Positions 15,648 through 24,536 of a stretch of DNA of 64,000 bases are shown piece after piece; positions within the stretch are counted from its first letter, which is position 1; each line of letters starts with the position of its first letter. The notes under the pieces were generated by a model. The model was not told where the DNA came from and searched no databases. It saw only the letters and a list, made by a program, of their open reading frames with translations. Made by a program: the position numbers and the translations under genes. Origin of the DNA: Kushneria indalinina DSM 14324 (GTDB lineage: Bacteria > Pseudomonadota > Gammaproteobacteria > Pseudomonadales > Halomonadaceae); NCBI RefSeq assembly GCF_003385845.1, contig NZ_QRDJ01000006.1, positions 558,001 to 622,000 of the forward strand. Reading direction: 5' to 3'.

Positions 15648-16462
15648 TTGAGGGCTCCCGAGGTCAGGCCGCTAACGATCTGGCGTTGTAGAAGGACGAA
15701 CACGATGAGGATCGGGGTGACATAAATTGCGGCATAGGTCATTACCCCGGACCAGTCCGAGGAGTTGGGGCCCATAAAGGACTGAAGCCCTACCGTGGCT
15801 GGTTGCAATGCCCGTTCCGAAATGAGCGAGCGAGAGTAGACATATTCACCAAATGACTGCAAAAAGATCAGGACGCTGCTGACCAGTATGCCGTTGCGTG
15901 CTAGTGGCACCATGATCCGCAAAAAGGCACCGAGGCGAGAGTTACCATCGATCAGCGCCGCCTGCTCCAGCTCTCGCGGTACCTGCAAAAAGGTAGCGCG
16001 TACCAATACGATGAACAGCGGCAGCATTTTGGCCGCCTGCGCCAGAATCACCGCTGTCCGCGGATAGTCCGTCAGTCCGACCTGCTCGAAAGATACAAAA
16101 AGCGGCGTAATCATCAATGAGGAGGGGAGCACCTGCATCATCAAGACGGCGAACAGCACTACATCCATCCAGCGGTTGCGAAGGCGCGATAGCACATAGG
16201 CGCAACCGCTGCCCATTACCGTAACGATCAGCGTAGTGCCACCTGCGATCAGCAGGGAGTTGAACAGATAGCGCCCCATGTCATGGCGTTGCCACACCTC
16301 GATTATCGCCAGCTGAGGATGTTCGGGCCAGAAGCTGGGCGGGTAGGCGAAGATCCCGGTACTCCCTTTCATGGCGGTGATGTACATCCAGTAAAGCGGG
16401 AAAAGGTAGATACTGACGAAGACGAGAGCGAGAGCTAGAAGAATGATGCGTTTAATGCTCAT
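15644..16462 (-). CDS. ABC sugar importer permease (MalG type)
   Basis: A 272-residue inner-membrane permease of the CUT1 family with about six hydrophobic segments, starting MSIKRIILLALALVFVSIYL. The EAA loop that docks the ATPase is visible as ELEQAALIDGNSRLGAFLRI. It ends VSGLTSGALK, the common end of MalG-like subunits. AGGA precedes the ATG at 16462. It follows the MalF-like gene by 10 bp and overlaps the ATPase gene by 4 bp. Together the three proteins plus the binding protein make a complete importer. Confidence 0.92.
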   Translation of the reverse strand: MSIKRIILLALALVFVSIYLFPLYWMYITAMKGSTGIFAYPPSFWPEHPQLAIIEVWQRHDMGRYLFNSLLIAGGTTLIVTVMGSGCAYVLSRLRNRWMDVVLFAVLMMQVLPSSLMITPLFVSFEQVGLTDYPRTAVILAQAAKMLPLFIVLVRATFLQVPRELEQAALIDGNSRLGAFLRIMVPLARNGILVSSVLIFLQSFGEYVYSRSLISERALQPATVGLQSFMGPNSSDWSGVMTYAAIYVTPILIVFVLLQRQIVSGLTSGALK

Positions 16463-16472
16463 GATGGCTTCC

Positions 16473-17387
16473 TCAGCTTGCTTGTTCGTGACGAGTGGAG
16501 CGGACGTAGACGACGGCCACCAGAATCACAAACAGGATCATCAGCATCGATATTACCGAGCCCTGGCCGATTTCATAGTTTTCAAACGAAAGTTGCCACG
16601 ACCAGTACTGGAATACGTTGGAAGCGTTAGCTGGTCCTCCCTGTGTCAGCGCGGCAAATAGATCGAACTGCTGTAGTGTGAAAATGGTTCCAAGCGAGAT
16701 AACGGCCCCAAGCTGGGCTCGCATCATTGGCAGGGTGATGGTCGTAAAGCGCTGCAGGCAGGTAGCGCCGTCCATTTTGGCGGCTTCATAAAGATCGTCG
16801 GGAATGCCGGCAAGGCCCACTGACAATAGAATCATGTTGAATGGGATGCCCAGCCAGACGTTGGCAATGATGACGGCGTAGAGGGTCCAGGCCGGATCTG
16901 AAAGCCAGAAGATCTTGTCACGCACCAGCCCCAGCGACTGAAGGCCGTAGTTCAATACACCGTAGTCGCCGGCCAGCACCCAGCTCCAGACTGCCCCTAC
17001 CACCAGCGCCGGCATAATCCAGCCCGCAAGGAAAAGGCCGCGCAGGAAGGTGGCACCGGGAAACGACTGTTGAAAAAAAAGCGCCAGTGCGAAACCGACA
17101 GAAACCTGAGCCAACAAGGAAATACCAACGAATTTGACCGTATTGAGAAAGATCGGCCAACTTTCGGGTCGAGTCAGCACGTCCCGGTAGTTATCCCACC
17201 CTACGAAGGGGCGCACAAGCTGTGCCAGCGAGAATAGATCAACCTGCTGGAATGACATGATCAGGTTAAAAATCAAGGGAAAGGCCGAGAAAACCAACAG
17301 ATAGCCGAGTGAGAGCAGCACAAGAGTCGTGTCGAACCCTTTTCCATCTATCAGCCCGTTCATCAGGCCGGTTTTGAATCTGGGCAT
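16473..17387 (-). CDS. ABC sugar importer permease (MalF type)
   Basis: A 304-residue inner-membrane permease with six predicted membrane spans. The first is around GYLLVFSAFPLIFNLIMSF, and the EAA loop DLYEAAKMDGATCLQRFTTI is in the third quarter. The long N-terminal periplasmic stretch of E. coli MalF is absent, as in most CUT1 importers. A GGGGA ribosome site lies ahead of the ATG at 17387. It sits between the binding-protein gene and the second permease, the standard order. Confidence 0.92.
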   Translation of the reverse strand: MPRFKTGLMNGLIDGKGFDTTLVLLSLGYLLVFSAFPLIFNLIMSFQQVDLFSLAQLVRPFVGWDNYRDVLTRPESWPIFLNTVKFVGISLLAQVSVGFALALFFQQSFPGATFLRGLFLAGWIMPALVVGAVWSWVLAGDYGVLNYGLQSLGLVRDKIFWLSDPAWTLYAVIIANVWLGIPFNMILLSVGLAGIPDDLYEAAKMDGATCLQRFTTITLPMMRAQLGAVISLGTIFTLQQFDLFAALTQGGPANASNVFQYWSWQLSFENYEIGQGSVISMLMILFVILVAVVYVRSTRHEQAS

Positions 17388-17451
17388 TGTTGTTCCCCAT
17401 GTATGCTGGACATGAATACGAGGGCGGCATCTACCGCCTTCGTCTGTAACC

Positions 17452-18663
17452 TCAGTCGAGGATACGGTCGATCTTCAACTGAGCGTTTTCCAGTGCTACA
17501 GCCGGTTCAACTTGTCCTGTCAGCGCTGACTGAACAGCCTGCTGAATCGTTTGGGAAATTTTTTGCCATTCTGGGGTGGGGCCACGGGTGCGGGCATACT
17601 TCATGCTCTCATCAAACACTGCGTAGGCCTGTGGAAAGTTCGGATCTTTTACTTCGACTCTAGAGGCCGGCAGCATGCCGAACTCATTCCAGACCCTGTC
17701 CATATTGGCGTGCATGAATTCGAGAAACTCGAAAGCTTCTTTTGGATATCTGGTGTTGGCCAGGATTGTATTAACGCCTTCTCCCAGCGCCGAGGCTCGC
17801 TTGGCCTTCTTTTCCGGCACCGGTAGCATGGCGACACGATAGTTGAAATCGGCTTCCTCGCTCATTCTTGGCAGTTCCCATGGGCCGGAGATGGCCATGG
17901 CGGCGTTGCCCGCATTAAAGGTGCCGGTACTTTCGTACTGGCTTCGAATCAATGTATCGCGCGAGGCTAGCCCCTCTTCAATGAGTCGGGTCCAGAGAGT
18001 CAAAGCCCGCTTGGCACCCGGTGTGGCGATATTGTTGTAGTCGCCGCCGCCCATTTGCACCCATGGCAGAAACTGGAATGTACCCTCTTCGCTGTTGATG
18101 GCCGAAAAAGCAAGGCCATAAACGTTTTCCGACGAATCAGTAAGCGCTTTCGCGTACTGGTAAAGCTGTTCCCAGGTCGTGGGCGGCTGATCGGGATCCA
18201 AGCCTGCCGCCTCGAACATGTCGGCGTTATAGTAGAGTGCAAGCGTATTTGACCCCCGCGGTAGACCGTAAAGGCTGTCGTCAAACCTGACCGAGGCTAG
18301 TGGTCCGGGAAAGATCCTGTCGATGTCAACGATATCGGATTTTCGGACATAAGGAGCAAGATCCAGCAGCAAATGGCGCGGGGCAAACAATGCCATATCC
18401 GGATTGTCGATATAGGTGACATCCGGTCCATTGCCGGTTGCCACTGCGCGTGCGAGGTCGTTGACTACGTCGCGAAACTGTACCGTGCGTACATTGATGG
18501 TGATATCGGCATGCTGTTGGTCGAATTCCCGAGCCATGACATAGTGATATTCACCCGGTTGATCAATTGTCCAAAGGTCAAGTTCAACAGGCGCCGAATG
18601 GGCCATGGTCCAGCTGCCGGACAGTCCGAGAGCGGAGAGAAACATTATTTTCAGCGGATTCAT
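17452..18663 (-). CDS. ABC sugar-binding protein (family 1 solute-binding)
   Basis: A 403-residue periplasmic protein. The signal peptide is MNPLKIMFLSALGLSGSWTM followed by AHSAPVE, a signal-peptidase I type site with no lipobox Cys. The mature part has GNGPDVTYIDNPDMALFA, GLPRGSNTLALYYNADMF and AMAISGPWELPRM, all typical of family 1 carbohydrate-binding proteins such as MalE. It should deliver an oligosaccharide, glycoside or polyol to the permeases encoded next. The ribosome site GGAGAAG is eight bases before the ATG. The ligand cannot be told from sequence. Confidence 0.93.
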   Translation of the reverse strand: MNPLKIMFLSALGLSGSWTMAHSAPVELDLWTIDQPGEYHYVMAREFDQQHADITINVRTVQFRDVVNDLARAVATGNGPDVTYIDNPDMALFAPRHLLLDLAPYVRKSDIVDIDRIFPGPLASVRFDDSLYGLPRGSNTLALYYNADMFEAAGLDPDQPPTTWEQLYQYAKALTDSSENVYGLAFSAINSEEGTFQFLPWVQMGGGDYNNIATPGAKRALTLWTRLIEEGLASRDTLIRSQYESTGTFNAGNAAMAISGPWELPRMSEEADFNYRVAMLPVPEKKAKRASALGEGVNTILANTRYPKEAFEFLEFMHANMDRVWNEFGMLPASRVEVKDPNFPQAYAVFDESMKYARTRGPTPEWQKISQTIQQAVQSALTGQVEPAVALENAQLKIDRILD

Positions 18664-18699
18664 GGGAACTTCTCCCTGATTCAGGTTTCTGCATCGTTC

Positions 18700-19632
18700 T
18701 CAGAGCAGTGATGGATCGCCGCCCTCATACCGACCGGTTCCGGGCACAAAGTCGCCGCCGCGGCAGGTCTTGAGATAGTTGAGCGCCTGTACCTGACCTG
18801 TCATCTCCAGATCGTCGCGATAGACAGGGTCATGCCATCCTTCGATGTCGATAGCGCCTTCGTAGCCTGCGAGCCTCAACTCGGTGATGATGTCACTCCA
18901 GTTGCTGTCACCGAATCCGGGCGTTCGCATAAAGACATGCGGCAGTCTGCCGAAAATGCCGTGCTCGCGAATGACATCCCAGCGTATGGTGGCGTCCTTG
19001 CCATGGACGTGAAAAATCCTGTCGCCCCACTTGCGAATCTGAGGCAGTGGATCGATGAGATAAACCTGTTGGTGACATGGTTCCCATTCCAGGCCGATGT
19101 TGTCGTCGGGTGTTTCGTTGAACATCATTTCCCACGCGTCGGGCGTATGAGCGATGTTCCAGTCGCCTGACTGCCAGTTGCCATCCATGGCGCAGTTTTC
19201 AAAGGCGATGCGTACGCCTTTGTCGGCGGCACGTTTGGCAAGATCCGACCATATCTCCCGATATCGCGGCAGACTGTCGGGAATCGATCTGCCGCGCAGG
19301 CGACCCGTAAAGCCTGCTACACAGGTGGCGCCAAAATGGTGGGCATTGTCGATGCAGTCCTTCCAGCCCTGCAGGGTGTCGCGGTCGAGCGGCTTGTCTT
19401 CCAACGGGTTGCCGAACATGCCAAGAGTCGACAGGGTAATGTCGCGATCGCCAATGGCATCGCGGCAGCGTCTTCCCAGTTCGGCCAGATCCTGACCATT
19501 GGTTGTTTGCCAGAAAAATGGCTCAAAGCTTTCAAAACCCAGATCGGCGATCTCGTCGATACGAGTGGCCGCTTCACCGCCCGAGGCGGCAATCATGGTG
19601 CCGATGCGAATACGCTTGGCAGGGTTGCTCAT
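18700..19632 (-). CDS. xylose-isomerase-like TIM-barrel sugar isomerase/epimerase
   Basis: A 310-residue protein of the AP-endonuclease 2/xylose-isomerase-like family. It starts MSNPAKRIRIGTMIAASGGE and carries the metal-binding pattern spread over the barrel: IAFENCAMDGNW (Glu), NIGLEWEPCH (Glu/His), IFHVHGKDATI (His) and GAIDIEGWHDP (Glu). It binds a divalent metal and should isomerise, epimerise or lyse a keto-sugar. Its ATG overlaps the preceding dehydrogenase stop by 4 bp (ATGA). Pairing with two Gfo/Idh/MocA enzymes recalls inositol-type and 3-keto-glycoside pathways, but the reaction is unproven. Confidence 0.85.
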   Translation of the reverse strand: MSNPAKRIRIGTMIAASGGEAATRIDEIADLGFESFEPFFWQTTNGQDLAELGRRCRDAIGDRDITLSTLGMFGNPLEDKPLDRDTLQGWKDCIDNAHHFGATCVAGFTGRLRGRSIPDSLPRYREIWSDLAKRAADKGVRIAFENCAMDGNWQSGDWNIAHTPDAWEMMFNETPDDNIGLEWEPCHQQVYLIDPLPQIRKWGDRIFHVHGKDATIRWDVIREHGIFGRLPHVFMRTPGFGDSNWSDIITELRLAGYEGAIDIEGWHDPVYRDDLEMTGQVQALNYLKTCRGGDFVPGTGRYEGGDPSLL

Positions 19633-20672
19633 GGTGTGTCTCCCTGAATGCTGATTGGAATGATCCGGCCGGTTTCGGCGCTTTCGATGGCAGCGACGGT
19701 CATGGCCAGGCTGTGAATGTTGTCGGATGCGCAGGTGAGCGGTGCTCGTCCCTCAAGGCGTGCGGCAAGGAAGTCGGCGATGACTCCGGCATGGCCTTCA
19801 GGCACATTCGCTCTAATAGAGGGTGGTACGGTTACCTCGCGCATCGGGCGCAGTAGTCCCTCGCCCTGTTCTGGTATCTCTGCCAGAAAACCGTGGTTAC
19901 CATTCCATACAAGCGTGCCGCCGGTGCCCACAATGCGCCACTGCGCTTCCCAGCTGGTGGATGCGCCCTCGGCGCACCATGAGCCGCGGTAGGTAAAAAT
20001 CACATTGTTTTCGCAGTCAAAAAGGGCGCTGGCACTGGCGCCATGGCGGTACCACGAGCCGGGTGGATTGGTTTCACGGCAAAAGACATTGCGCGGTATG
20101 ATATTGGCGAGGTAGCGAGCGGCGTCGAAAGTGTGAATCGCCATGTCATGCAGCAACACATGCGCCATCTCCTCACGGAACCCACCAAAATGCGGTGCGA
20201 GAAAGAAGTCCGCATGCACTTCAGTCACCTGGCCAATGGCGCCCGAGGCTAAAAAGTCGCGCGCACGCTGTATGCCCGGCAGGTAGCGGCGGTTCTGGAT
20301 GACGGCATGTACCCGGCCGCTGCTTTCAGCTTCAGCGAGTAGTGCGCGAGCGTCGGTCAGGTCCCGGGCCAGCGGTTTTTCCGACAGCACGTCGCAACCA
20401 TGAGCGAATGCAATCTCTACTACTTCTCGCCGGGCGTCAGGTATCACGATGTCAAACACCATATCGGGCTGCAGCTGGTCGAGCATTGCTGCCAGATCAT
20501 CTCCATAGGCAGCCTGTGAGCCATAAACTGCTGCCTTGGCTGCAGCCAGTGTCGGATCAAGATCGACAAAACCGACAATTTGCAGCGATTCAGCGATCTC
20601 GGGAGTTTGACTTATAGTGTGCAGCCAGCCGTCGGCCATGGCGCCGCAACCCACCAGAACTGCCGTTTGCAT
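19629..20672 (-). CDS. Gfo/Idh/MocA-family oxidoreductase (first gene of sugar cassette)
   Basis: A 347-residue NAD(P)-dependent dehydrogenase. The N-terminus MQTAVLVGCGAMADGWLHTI has a GxGxxx nucleotide loop; CDVLSEKPLARDL is the conserved EKP motif; HVLLHDMAIHTFDAARYL contains the Asp-x3-His active-site pair. The start at 20670-20672 has AGGAG ahead; an in-frame start 30 bp upstream lacks one. It leads the minus-strand operon and is divergent from the LacI-type regulator, with a palindromic operator between them. It is clearly a different paralog from the enzyme at the other end of the operon, so two redox steps may be needed. Confidence 0.88.
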   Translation of the reverse strand: MQTAVLVGCGAMADGWLHTISQTPEIAESLQIVGFVDLDPTLAAAKAAVYGSQAAYGDDLAAMLDQLQPDMVFDIVIPDARREVVEIAFAHGCDVLSEKPLARDLTDARALLAEAESSGRVHAVIQNRRYLPGIQRARDFLASGAIGQVTEVHADFFLAPHFGGFREEMAHVLLHDMAIHTFDAARYLANIIPRNVFCRETNPPGSWYRHGASASALFDCENNVIFTYRGSWCAEGASTSWEAQWRIVGTGGTLVWNGNHGFLAEIPEQGEGLLRPMREVTVPPSIRANVPEGHAGVIADFLAARLEGRAPLTCASDNIHSLAMTVAAIESAETGRIIPISIQGDTP

Positions 20673-20719
20673 GGCTGTTCTCCTTTGTGAAGCTTCTCGC
20701 ACTTTTGCGATGCAGCGTG

Positions 20720-20735
20720 CCGTAAACGTTTACGG
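20720..20735. promoter_or_regulatory. LacI-family operator palindrome
   Basis: CCGTAAACGTTTACGG is a perfect 16-bp palindrome with the central CG that LacI/GalR regulators favour. It lies between the divergent regulator and sugar operon, 47 bp from the operon's first codon. Candidate -10 boxes for the regulator gene are TATAAC (20743) and TAGAAT (20754). Confidence 0.8.
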
Positions 20736-20796
20736 AAACAGTTATAACTTAAATAGAATGTAAGGGTAATAATCTAAAGGTATAACGGAGTAGGTA

Positions 20797-21816
20797 ATGA
20801 CCAGTATTCGTGAACTTGCCATGCACCTTCAGATTTCGATCGGAACTGTTTCGCGAGCGTTGAATGGCAAGCCGGATGTAAATCCTGTGACTCGTGAGCG
20901 TGTGATAGCAGCAGCACATGAGCTGGGCTATGCGCCAAACCAGACCGGTCGTGCCCTGCGCCGTGGTGCTACTCAGACCATCGGCATCATGATCGAGACC
21001 AGTAGTGCTGTTGAACGCAACGGTGACGACTTTTTCCTACCGGTCGTCGATGCAGCTCAGACTCAACTGGCACGTCACGCCTACGATCTAGTGATCTTGC
21101 CCTGTAGTTCGAGCGACGATGTCTGCAGCTTTCTATCACGTGTGGTAGGGCGTGGTATTGTGGATGCAATCATCCTTGCTGATATTCGTCGACAGGATCC
21201 ACGTATCGAGCTGCTAAGCAAAAAGGGGATTCCTTTCTTGACGCTTGGAAGGTCCGGAGTCTCCAGTAACCATGCCTGGATCGATCTTGACTTCGAAGGT
21301 TTTGTCGAGCACTCGTTGGCGGAGCTGGTGGCCTTGGGGCATCGACGCATCGCCATTACCCTGCCGCAGAGTGATGTCAATCTCGGTGAGATGCTATATG
21401 CGACCTACCAATCGTTTTTAACGCGTCACCAGCTGAGCTATGACCCTGCCCTGGTCATGCGAGTGGAGCAAAACGAAAATGGTGGCAGCCAAGCGGTTGC
21501 TGCACTGATGGCGCTGGATGACCGGCCAACGGCGCTATTGCTGAGCTATGAAGCGATCGCCATGGGTGTTTATTCCGAATTGCGCGAGGCTGGGCTAGTC
21601 GTAGGGCAGGACTTATCAGTAATCGGGTTTCGTCACAATCCGCAGCTGCGCTTTCTGTCCCCCGGATTAACAGCCTATGAGATCCCTCTGGCAGCGCTCG
21701 GGCAGGCCCTGGCCGATGGCATACTGGCCGTGCTCAGAGGCGAGCCCGGTCCGACTCTGATCTGGCCCGGGACGCTGCATGCCACCGCCAGCATTGGCCC
21801 GCCGCCGAAGCCATGA
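20797..21816 (+). CDS. LacI-family transcriptional regulator of sugar cassette
   Basis: A 339-residue repressor. The N-terminal helix-turn-helix is TSIRELAMHLQISIGTVSRA followed by the hinge helix region (PNQTGRALRRG). The effector domain has the two-lobed periplasmic-binding fold (LGRSGVSSNHAWIDLDFEGF, LSYEAIAMGVYSELREAGL). It most likely binds the palindrome at 20720-20735 and controls both itself and the divergent operon in response to the imported sugar. Base composition is visibly less GC-rich than the nag genes, as expected for acquired DNA. It is convergent with ycjF, 37 bp away, with no terminator seen between them. Confidence 0.92.
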   Translation: MTSIRELAMHLQISIGTVSRALNGKPDVNPVTRERVIAAAHELGYAPNQTGRALRRGATQTIGIMIETSSAVERNGDDFFLPVVDAAQTQLARHAYDLVILPCSSSDDVCSFLSRVVGRGIVDAIILADIRRQDPRIELLSKKGIPFLTLGRSGVSSNHAWIDLDFEGFVEHSLAELVALGHRRIAITLPQSDVNLGEMLYATYQSFLTRHQLSYDPALVMRVEQNENGGSQAVAALMALDDRPTALLLSYEAIAMGVYSELREAGLVVGQDLSVIGFRHNPQLRFLSPGLTAYEIPLAALGQALADGILAVLRGEPGPTLIWPGTLHATASIGPPPKP

Positions 21817-21853
21817 CGCAATAGGTCCCCATGACTGGTTTGGCATCTTTGTC

Positions 21854-22942
21854 CTACGACTTTTGCCTTTTGCCATCATCGACCCGTTTCATCTGCTGCC
21901 AGAGCTGGCGGCGCAGATCGGAAAGCTTCGGGGCGCGGTCATCCTCGAAGGGCAGCGGGCGCAGCATCCTGAGGGTGCGAATGCCCAGCCGTGCCGTCAG
22001 CAGTCCGCTGGCCATGCCCTGACCGGCGCGGCTGGAGAGTCGGCTGGCCAGATTCATCGACAGAAGATCCATGCTCACCTCGGTGGCCAGTTCACTGGCA
22101 CCGGCAAATGCCATGTTGGCAAGCACGGCGCGAAACAGACGCAGGCGACTGGCATAGCCCAGCTCCAGACCATACAGCGCGGCCAGGCGATCGATCATGC
22201 GCAGGTTGCGCCAGGCCATCAGGCCCATGTCGATCAGCGTCACGGGGCTGATCGCCACCAGCAGGGCCGTTTCGCTCGACATGCGGGTAATCAGCTGGCG
22301 GGCGCTGGCATCCCGCGGCGCCAGCACGTAGTGGCTGAAAAGATCCCGGGTCTCGCGGGCATTGTGATGGTCCTGACGGGCCCGCTGAAAGTCCTGCCAG
22401 TGCGGGTCGCGATCGCTCAGGCCCATCTGGTGACGCAGGCGATTGCACATGTCCTGCATGCGATCACCGTCCATCTGCGTGTCCGTAATGTGGGCATCGA
22501 TGTCCTCGCGCAGACGCGCGTGTCGGCGTAGCCGCTTGAGGCGCACAAGCTCCCGGGTCAGAGAGGTGCCGGCCAGCGTGACCACACCCAGCCCCAGCAC
22601 GCTCCAGGCGCCGCTGACCCAGTCACCGCCAAACCAGGCATTCTGGAAGGTCTCGACGGCCTGAACGCCGCCCATGACCAGCGTGCCCGCCAGAACACTC
22701 AAAAGCCCCCAGCGACGCTTTCTGGGCCTGGCCAGCGCGTGGTCCAGGGCACTGTCGATCTGCTCGGGCGGGGCTTCCTCCTCGAGGGGATGATGCACGC
22801 TGTCGAGCTGATAGCGCGCGCCGGGCGCCGGGTCCACCGGGATAAAGTGCTGTTCGAAGGTGGGCGCTTCGGGCGAGGGCGCCGTTTTGGCGGTGGCCTC
22901 GTCCTTTACATCAAAGCGTCTGCCGGGGCGTGGATCGTTCAT
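21854..22942 (-). CDS. ycjF: YcjF/TIGR01620 family membrane protein (DUF697)
   Basis: A 362-residue inner-membrane protein. A charged N-terminal part precedes two hydrophobic segments (RRWGLLSVLAGTLVMGGVQA; VLGLGVVTLAGTSL), and a DUF697-like C-terminal half follows (TALLVAISPVTLIDMGLMAW). It is translated just after ycjX, with a 4-bp overlap. In enterobacteria the pair sits beside the phage-shock genes and is stress induced, though its activity is unknown. The last 40 codons are duplicated at 13.2 kb, so the 3' end may have been exchanged when the sugar island arrived. Confidence 0.88.
   Translation of the reverse strand: MNDPRPGRRFDVKDEATAKTAPSPEAPTFEQHFIPVDPAPGARYQLDSVHHPLEEEAPPEQIDSALDHALARPRKRRWGLLSVLAGTLVMGGVQAVETFQNAWFGGDWVSGAWSVLGLGVVTLAGTSLTRELVRLKRLRRHARLREDIDAHITDTQMDGDRMQDMCNRLRHQMGLSDRDPHWQDFQRARQDHHNARETRDLFSHYVLAPRDASARQLITRMSSETALLVAISPVTLIDMGLMAWRNLRMIDRLAALYGLELGYASRLRLFRAVLANMAFAGASELATEVSMDLLSMNLASRLSSRAGQGMASGLLTARLGIRTLRMLRPLPFEDDRAPKLSDLRRQLWQQMKRVDDGKRQKS
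21870..21990. repeat. direct repeat, right copy (ycjF 3' end)
   Basis: Same 121-bp segment as at 13226-13346, here inside intact ycjF. The two copies are 8.6 kb apart and in the same orientation. Confidence 0.85.
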
Positions 22943-24339
22943 CGCAGCTTGTCTCCCAGTAGCCAGTCCAGCGCGCTGTCCATGCGAATGTGGGGCAGGG
23001 CTTCGCCCGAGCCCTGAGGCGCCGGCCTGAAGGCCGTAAATTCAAAGCCCTGACGTTGCCAGAACTCGGCATCCGGCAGGCGCGGGGGCACTTCGCCGGG
23101 AAACATCAGCACTTCTTCGCCCGATTCGGTCGTGCCCTTGAGGGCGGGGTGACGCTTGCCGTCCTGCTCCACCGTGCGGGCCTGAGTGGCACGTATGGCG
23201 GCCAGCGACAGGGACTTGACCGGGACATCCGCATAGCGCAGGTCCCGCAGCGGCTCGGACATCAGCGCCTGTACCAGCGACAGCAGGTTGTCGTGCTGCT
23301 CGGGCGTGACGTGATCGGCCTTGGTGGCGGCAATCGCCAGGCGGTCGATGCGCGGATTGAAAAGGCGCGACAGCAGGCTGCGGCTGCCGTAGTCAAAGCT
23401 CTGCATCAGTGTGGCGATGGCGTGGCGCAGATCGTCGAAGACATCGGGCCCGGCATTGAGCGCCGAGAGCACATCCACCAGCACGATCTGGCGATCAAAG
23501 CGGCGAAAGTGCTGGCGATAAAAGGGGCCGATCACGGTGCGCTTGTAGTGCTCAAAGCGTCGCGCCAGTGTCTGGTAGTTGCTGTCGGCCGGCAGCTCGG
23601 CAAGCCGCGCCGGGTCACCGAGCTGCTCCAGTGGCCACGGAAAGAACTGCAGCACCGGGGCGCCATCGAGTTCGCCGGGCAGCAGGAAGCGTCCCGGCTG
23701 CACCCAGGTATAGCCGCCTTCATTGCGCGCGCGGTTGAGCGAGCGGGCGTACTCGGCGCTGATATCGGCCAGCTCCTGTTCGTCGGCCGTGGCGGCCGGA
23801 TCCAGCTCGCTGACCCGATTCAGAAAGCTTTCGGCGAAGCGGCGTCGGCGGCCCGTGAGTTGTGCTCCGAGGGCTTCGCACCACTGCTGATAGCTCTGGC
23901 GCAGCATGGGCAGATCCAGCAGCCACTCACCGGGGTAGTCGATCAGGTCCAGCGTCAGGGTGCGCTGCTCGCCCAGGAAATGACGGCTATTGGTGCGACT
24001 CTTGTAGCGGATGAGCAGACGAAGCTCGCTGATACCGCGGGTCGCCGGGGGCCATTCGGGCGGCGTTCCCTCGAGGGCGGCAAGCGCGCCATCATAGGGA
24101 AAGCGGGGCACGGACAGATCCGGCTGGGTCTGGCGCTGGGCGCCCAGCAGTCTGCCTTCGCGGGTACAGCTCATCATGTCCAGCCGGGCATCAAGGCCTG
24201 CATGGCGCAGCTGATTGACCAGCGAGGTCAGAAAGGCGGTCTTGCCGGCGCGTGACAGGCCCGTAACCGCCAGGCGCACCTGTCGGTCAAGGCTGCGTTC
24301 AAGCCAGTCACTGGCATAACCGGGCAGCGATAGCGGCAT
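22939..24339 (-). CDS. ycjX: YcjX family P-loop NTPase (DUF463)
   Basis: A 466-residue P-loop protein. Walker A is GLSRAGKT (residues 27-34), followed by the family-typical LDLIDYPGEWLLDLPML (switch/Walker B region) and DRQIVLVDVLSALNAG. The NKxD-like region RLAIAATKADHVTP indicates a GTPase-like fold. YcjX proteins are linked to phage-shock type membrane stress and to YcjF, which overlaps its stop by 4 bp. No psp genes lie nearby. Biochemical role is not established. Confidence 0.9.
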   Translation of the reverse strand: MPLSLPGYASDWLERSLDRQVRLAVTGLSRAGKTAFLTSLVNQLRHAGLDARLDMMSCTREGRLLGAQRQTQPDLSVPRFPYDGALAALEGTPPEWPPATRGISELRLLIRYKSRTNSRHFLGEQRTLTLDLIDYPGEWLLDLPMLRQSYQQWCEALGAQLTGRRRRFAESFLNRVSELDPAATADEQELADISAEYARSLNRARNEGGYTWVQPGRFLLPGELDGAPVLQFFPWPLEQLGDPARLAELPADSNYQTLARRFEHYKRTVIGPFYRQHFRRFDRQIVLVDVLSALNAGPDVFDDLRHAIATLMQSFDYGSRSLLSRLFNPRIDRLAIAATKADHVTPEQHDNLLSLVQALMSEPLRDLRYADVPVKSLSLAAIRATQARTVEQDGKRHPALKGTTESGEEVLMFPGEVPPRLPDAEFWQRQGFEFTAFRPAPQGSGEALPHIRMDSALDWLLGDKLR

Positions 24340-24536
24340 GGGCGTCCTTGTTGTCGGTCATTGCAGGTCGGTGGCCCCGATTGTAGCGAATTGCATGTCA
24401 GACCGCCTGAAAGCAATCGGATTGGTAACATGGCACACAACGTCTATAGTCTATGCAGCGCTGTACATTGCATACAGGCTCCCCGGCCGGGGCAAGGGCA
24501 AAACATTCAAGCAGGGTGGTTATCAGGGAGAAGACC

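Noticed and set aside
22990-24255. Long open frame antisense to ycjX (about 421 codons)
   Set aside because: Shadow of a confirmed gene, with no ribosome site or domain.
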